Part shown: positions 61,600-64,000 of the stretch, piece by piece
How positions within the stretch are numbered: position 1 is the stretch's first letter
How the letters are laid out: each line of letters begins with the position of its first letter
DNA from: Aminobacterium colombiense DSM 12261
Lineage (GTDB): Bacteria > Synergistota > Synergistia > Synergistales > Aminobacteriaceae
Direction of reading: 5' to 3'
DNA: 64,000 bases
NCBI RefSeq assembly: GCF_000025885.1
Contig: NC_014011.1
Span: forward strand, 930,001-994,000
Translations under genes and position numbers: made by a program
The notes under the pieces: model-generated
Told to the model about the DNA's origin: nothing
Seen by the model: the letters and a program-made list of their open reading frames with translations, nothing else
The model's database searches: none

Positions 61600-62643
61600 A
61601 TGGAAGGGTTCGTCTTGCAATATAGGAAAATGCTTTCAGAATGGTGTTTGATAAAGGCCGGTTGGGTCCTTGTCTCTGGTTATTACGACTTCATAAATGA
61701 GGAAGCCAAGATACCTGAAAATGCACTTTTAGAAGAAATTCCGCCCTTGTTTCAGCGAATAGCGAACCTTGCCCCAAATCCCACCCAACTAAGAAAAGAT
61801 TATGAGATGTTTCAGGCTTATAACTCTTTTCGCTCTTCCTCTTCGTCAAAAGCTGATCAAGTCCAACGGGAAAGCCTTTCTGATCTTTTTAAGAAATATA
61901 TAGAAGAATCGCCCACACTAACAATAAAGGAAACATTGGGCGATTTTATAAAAAAGAGTGAGGGATATACTTCACTCTACCCCGAAAAAGTTACGTGGTA
62001 CGACGTCGCAATAGAAAGGGTCATTACCTTTATGATGACGTGTCAGGAGTTTTGTAACGATGTCGTCCAGCCAATGAACCCTAAGATAGAGAAACATGAC
62101 AATGCCCCTTTGCTGATATGTGGCAGTCTTGCGGAATGGGTAAACCTTGCTTGTGGAATGAGTGAAACTATCGCTTTGCACGAACAATATCTCTCTTATA
62201 GCAAAAAGAATAAAGAAATATTTAAAGAAGCAATTGGAAAGATTAATGAACTATGGCGACAATTCCCCTCTATCCGACAATTATGGGATAGAGGCAATAA
62301 TGAGGTAGCAATCCTCACTGTAGGTTTGGTTCCATTAGCTATCGACCAATTAGCAAGTCTCTTTTCTTCAAAAAGCAAATATCACAGATGTTTTAAATGT
62401 GGCAAGTATGGCTCTGAATCTGTTATGACAAAAATAAAAGTATTGAGTGACGAAGATAAAATAAGATTTGGCTTCCCGCTAAATCAAGATATATGGCTTC
62501 ATAGGGTGGATGGGAAAAAAGAGCAAAAATCAGGCTATGACGATTGCTACAGAAGCGTTTACGAAAAAAACACAAGAGATAAAAAGGCAATCAAGGCAGG
62601 GAGAGAACCAGGGCAACGGGGACGACCTCCTGAAAAAGCCTAG
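61600..62643 (+). CDS. Cargo protein with C-terminal zinc-finger-like motif, unknown function
   Basis: About 347 residues from ATG at 61600 (AAGGAG upstream); a TTG start at 61573 has no ribosome site. The N-terminal two-thirds are helical (EGFVLQYRKMLSEWCLIKAG, then VTWYDVAIERVITFMMT). A C-terminal CFKCGKYG motif with another Cys (DDCYR) is a candidate zinc ribbon, followed by a basic tail (AGREPGQRGRPPEK). No family recognised. Position opposite the repressor suggests a lysogeny-linked, anti-phage or host-interaction cargo. Confidence 0.65.
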   Translation: MEGFVLQYRKMLSEWCLIKAGWVLVSGYYDFINEEAKIPENALLEEIPPLFQRIANLAPNPTQLRKDYEMFQAYNSFRSSSSSKADQVQRESLSDLFKKYIEESPTLTIKETLGDFIKKSEGYTSLYPEKVTWYDVAIERVITFMMTCQEFCNDVVQPMNPKIEKHDNAPLLICGSLAEWVNLACGMSETIALHEQYLSYSKKNKEIFKEAIGKINELWRQFPSIRQLWDRGNNEVAILTVGLVPLAIDQLASLFSSKSKYHRCFKCGKYGSESVMTKIKVLSDEDKIRFGFPLNQDIWLHRVDGKKEQKSGYDDCYRSVYEKNTRDKKAIKAGREPGQRGRPPEKA

Positions 62644-62907
62644 GGCAAACTTGCGAACACATATGGAAGGTTCCACGCCGTTGACTTGGGGCATGTGTCA
62701 TGGAGATTTACCCGCCCACGCTCCTTAATGTAAGGTACGTCTTTTACGGGTTAATTCAGTACAAACCCCTTACATTACAGCACTGGCGGAAAATAGGATT
62801 ATTAACTTTGAAAAATGAACCTTGAAAATGTCAGAAGACCAACGCTCCAGAAAGGCATAAAAAAACGGGAACCCTTGGTATAACTGGATTCCCGACACAT
62901 TCTATCT

Positions 62908-63040
62908 ACCTACGGCTTGGAAGGCCATCGCTCTAGCCAACTGAGCTATTCCCGCTCGTTGCAACGAAGTTCTTTCGTTCAGCACGGGAAATACTACCAT
63001 ATGACCAGCATTCCTGCAACCATTTTTTGTGACTTATTTA
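62908..63040. repeat. Right 133-base direct repeat with truncated tRNA-Gly
   Basis: Perfect copy of 56682-56814. It holds 49 bases of the tRNA-Gly 5' half (62908-62956) and the promoter upstream. No 3' half follows; the tRNA fragment runs into element sequence at 62907. Transcription here would yield a tRNA fragment, not a functional tRNA. Confidence 0.9.
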
Positions 63041-63326
63041 AGTTCTACTGTTATATTTTTTGAAGGACTTTGCTCTTTTTATGTTTGAACTTTTAAAGAA
63101 GCGGTTTTTATGGCTCTGGTGCTTCAAAACGTTCTACAAGCTATCGGAGGATGCAAAGTTGCTAAGTTGTGCTCTGCTGGTCGAATATTACGGCCTTTCC
63201 GAGGTAATGCTAACCAGGGTTGAGCATCTCAAACCTGGTTTTAACAAAAAAGATCGCGTTGGTCTCCTTATAATATTTGAGGCAGCGGGGGTAGCCCCGC
63301 TGCTCTTAATTTGTTTAATGAACATG
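63041..63326. other. 286-base gap downstream of the element
   Basis: Contains an inverted repeat AGCGGGG GTA (G)CCCCGCT at ~63284-63303, possibly a terminator for the dipeptide epimerase. A plus-strand 106-codon hydrophobic frame starting at 63060 overlaps the epimerase 3' end and lacks a good ribosome site. It is probably chance. Confidence 0.4.
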
Positions 63327-64000
63327 CTACACCGGTTTAAGCCCATTGATTTTAGTAATGCCAAGCCCAGGTCCTTTTGAAAGAGTGATTGCCGGGCCAT
63401 CGTATTGGGCGCCACCTTCCACTGGATCTGCTGAACATAAAATAGGCGGGTCTAGATCAGCTCTGGTGATAACAGACATGGCAGTGGCAAGATGACATGC
63501 TGCCGTTACGCTGATTTTACTTTCCATCATGGCACCGATCATGCACTCTACCCCAGAGGAGCGAGCCATGGCACAAATGGCAAGAGCATTGCGAATGCCG
63601 CCCGTCTTCATAAGTTTTATGTTGAGTAGATCCGCAGCCCTCATAGTAAGGAGAGTAAGGGCATCTCGGGGAGAAAATACTGCTTCATCAGCAAGAATCA
63701 GGGTGTTTACTGTGTCGGTTACCATTTTCAGGCCTTCAAAATCATAAGCAATAACCGGCTGCTCTACCAGTTCAATATTTAGACCGTTATCTTCCATAAA
63801 ATGAATGATGCGAATGGCTTCCTTGGGTGTCCACCCCTGGTTTGCGTCTACCCGCAACAATATCTTATCCCCTACCGCTGAGCGAATTTCTTTTAGACGG
63901 ACCATATCCTGATGGAAATCAGTACCCACTTTGATTTTGAGGGCTGTGTACCCCTCCCCTACGGCTTCAAGACTGTCTTTCACCATTTCATCGGGGGCAT
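63327..64000 (-). CDS. Dipeptide epimerase (enolase superfamily, partial)
   Basis: The last ~225 codons of an L-Ala-D/L-Glu epimerase-like enzyme; the 5' end is beyond the window. Catalytic lysines are in ALKIKVG and NIKLMKTGG; metal ligands are in DANQGW, EQP and ADE. It isomerises dipeptides from cell-wall or peptide breakdown. It lies beyond the right repeat of the integrated element and is part of the host chromosome. Confidence 0.9.
   Translation of the reverse strand, partial: APDEMVKDSLEAVGEGYTALKIKVGTDFHQDMVRLKEIRSAVGDKILLRVDANQGWTPKEAIRIIHFMEDNGLNIELVEQPVIAYDFEGLKMVTDTVNTLILADEAVFSPRDALTLLTMRAADLLNIKLMKTGGIRNALAICAMARSSGVECMIGAMMESKISVTAACHLATAMSVITRADLDPPILCSADPVEGGAQYDGPAITLSKGPGLGITKINGLKPV

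Larger units (their letters stand above)
56815..63040. mobile_element. ~6.2-kb integrative element with recombinase, replication genes and repressor
   Basis: The interval between the 133-base repeats at 56682-56814 and 62908-63040. Content: an intact tyrosine recombinase at the left edge, an unknown gene, a minus-strand replication block (DnaB-like helicase, DnaD-type initiator, a small gene, an unknown gene, an XRE repressor) and a divergent 348-residue cargo gene. There are no capsid, terminase or conjugation genes. This layout is that of a small replicating satellite or integrative mobilisable element. Confidence 0.85.

Noticed and set aside
63060-63380. 106-codon hydrophobic plus-strand frame downstream of the right repeat
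   Set aside because: Lacks a convincing ribosome site, overlaps the 3' end of the dipeptide epimerase and matches no family; probably a chance frame.

Overview
The window looks like a chromosome segment from an anaerobic, amino-acid-fermenting bacterium, most probably Synergistota (Aminobacterium-like). This rests on the mix of TRAP transporters, aconitase X, L-serine dehydratase, cysteine-desulfidase-like protein and a stand-alone FMN glutamate-synthase-domain protein, and on frequent TTG starts behind strong Shine-Dalgarno sites. It is inference from protein character, not a database match.

Core left part (1-21.3 kb): a dense minus-strand run, tig-clpP-clpX-lon-engB-valS-folC, joins protein quality control to tRNA charging and folate. 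A cold-shock gene precedes it. Next come remnants of a selenate-dependent-type molybdenum hydroxylase locus (ssnA, a fused/deleted xdh remnant, a cytidylyltransferase-HD protein), a lemA/DUF2207 pair, a DUF4236-TPR gene broken by one amber codon, and a three-gene Fe3+-type ABC importer.

Catabolic part (22-40 kb): one long minus-strand operon (32.2 to 22.0 kb) holds an RpiR regulator, an ornithine-cyclodeaminase-family reductase, a DctPQM TRAP transporter, a CyuA-like enzyme, ridA (amber-interrupted), aconitase X large and small subunits, and L-serine dehydratase. Aconitase X plus the reductase point to cis-3-hydroxy-L-proline or a related imino acid. A TAXI-type TRAP pair and the glutamate-synthase-like gene follow on the plus strand.

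Accessory part (40.3-51 kb): a SIR2-HerA antiphage pair with a KTSC gene and a broken DUF4238 gene, both bounded by sites resembling integron attC recombination sites. After these come two decayed tyrosine recombinases, a secreted Ala/Tyr-rich repeat protein between direct repeats, a three-gene unit ending in a DUF6765 protein, and several decayed genes. The region ends at a tRNA-Leu, cardiolipin synthase and a metallophosphoesterase.

Right part (54-64 kb): a five-gene tRNA array (Gly, Arg, His, Arg, Lys) carries an insertion on each side. A 2.24-kb island bounded by 27-bp repeats at the tRNA-Lys 3' end carries a toxin-antitoxin-chaperone module (HigB, HigA, SecB-like). A ~6.2-kb element bounded by perfect 133-bp repeats at tRNA-Gly carries an intact tyrosine recombinase, a DnaB-like helicase, a replication initiator, an XRE repressor and an unknown zinc-finger cargo protein. 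It looks like a small replicating integrative or satellite element. The window ends inside a dipeptide epimerase gene.
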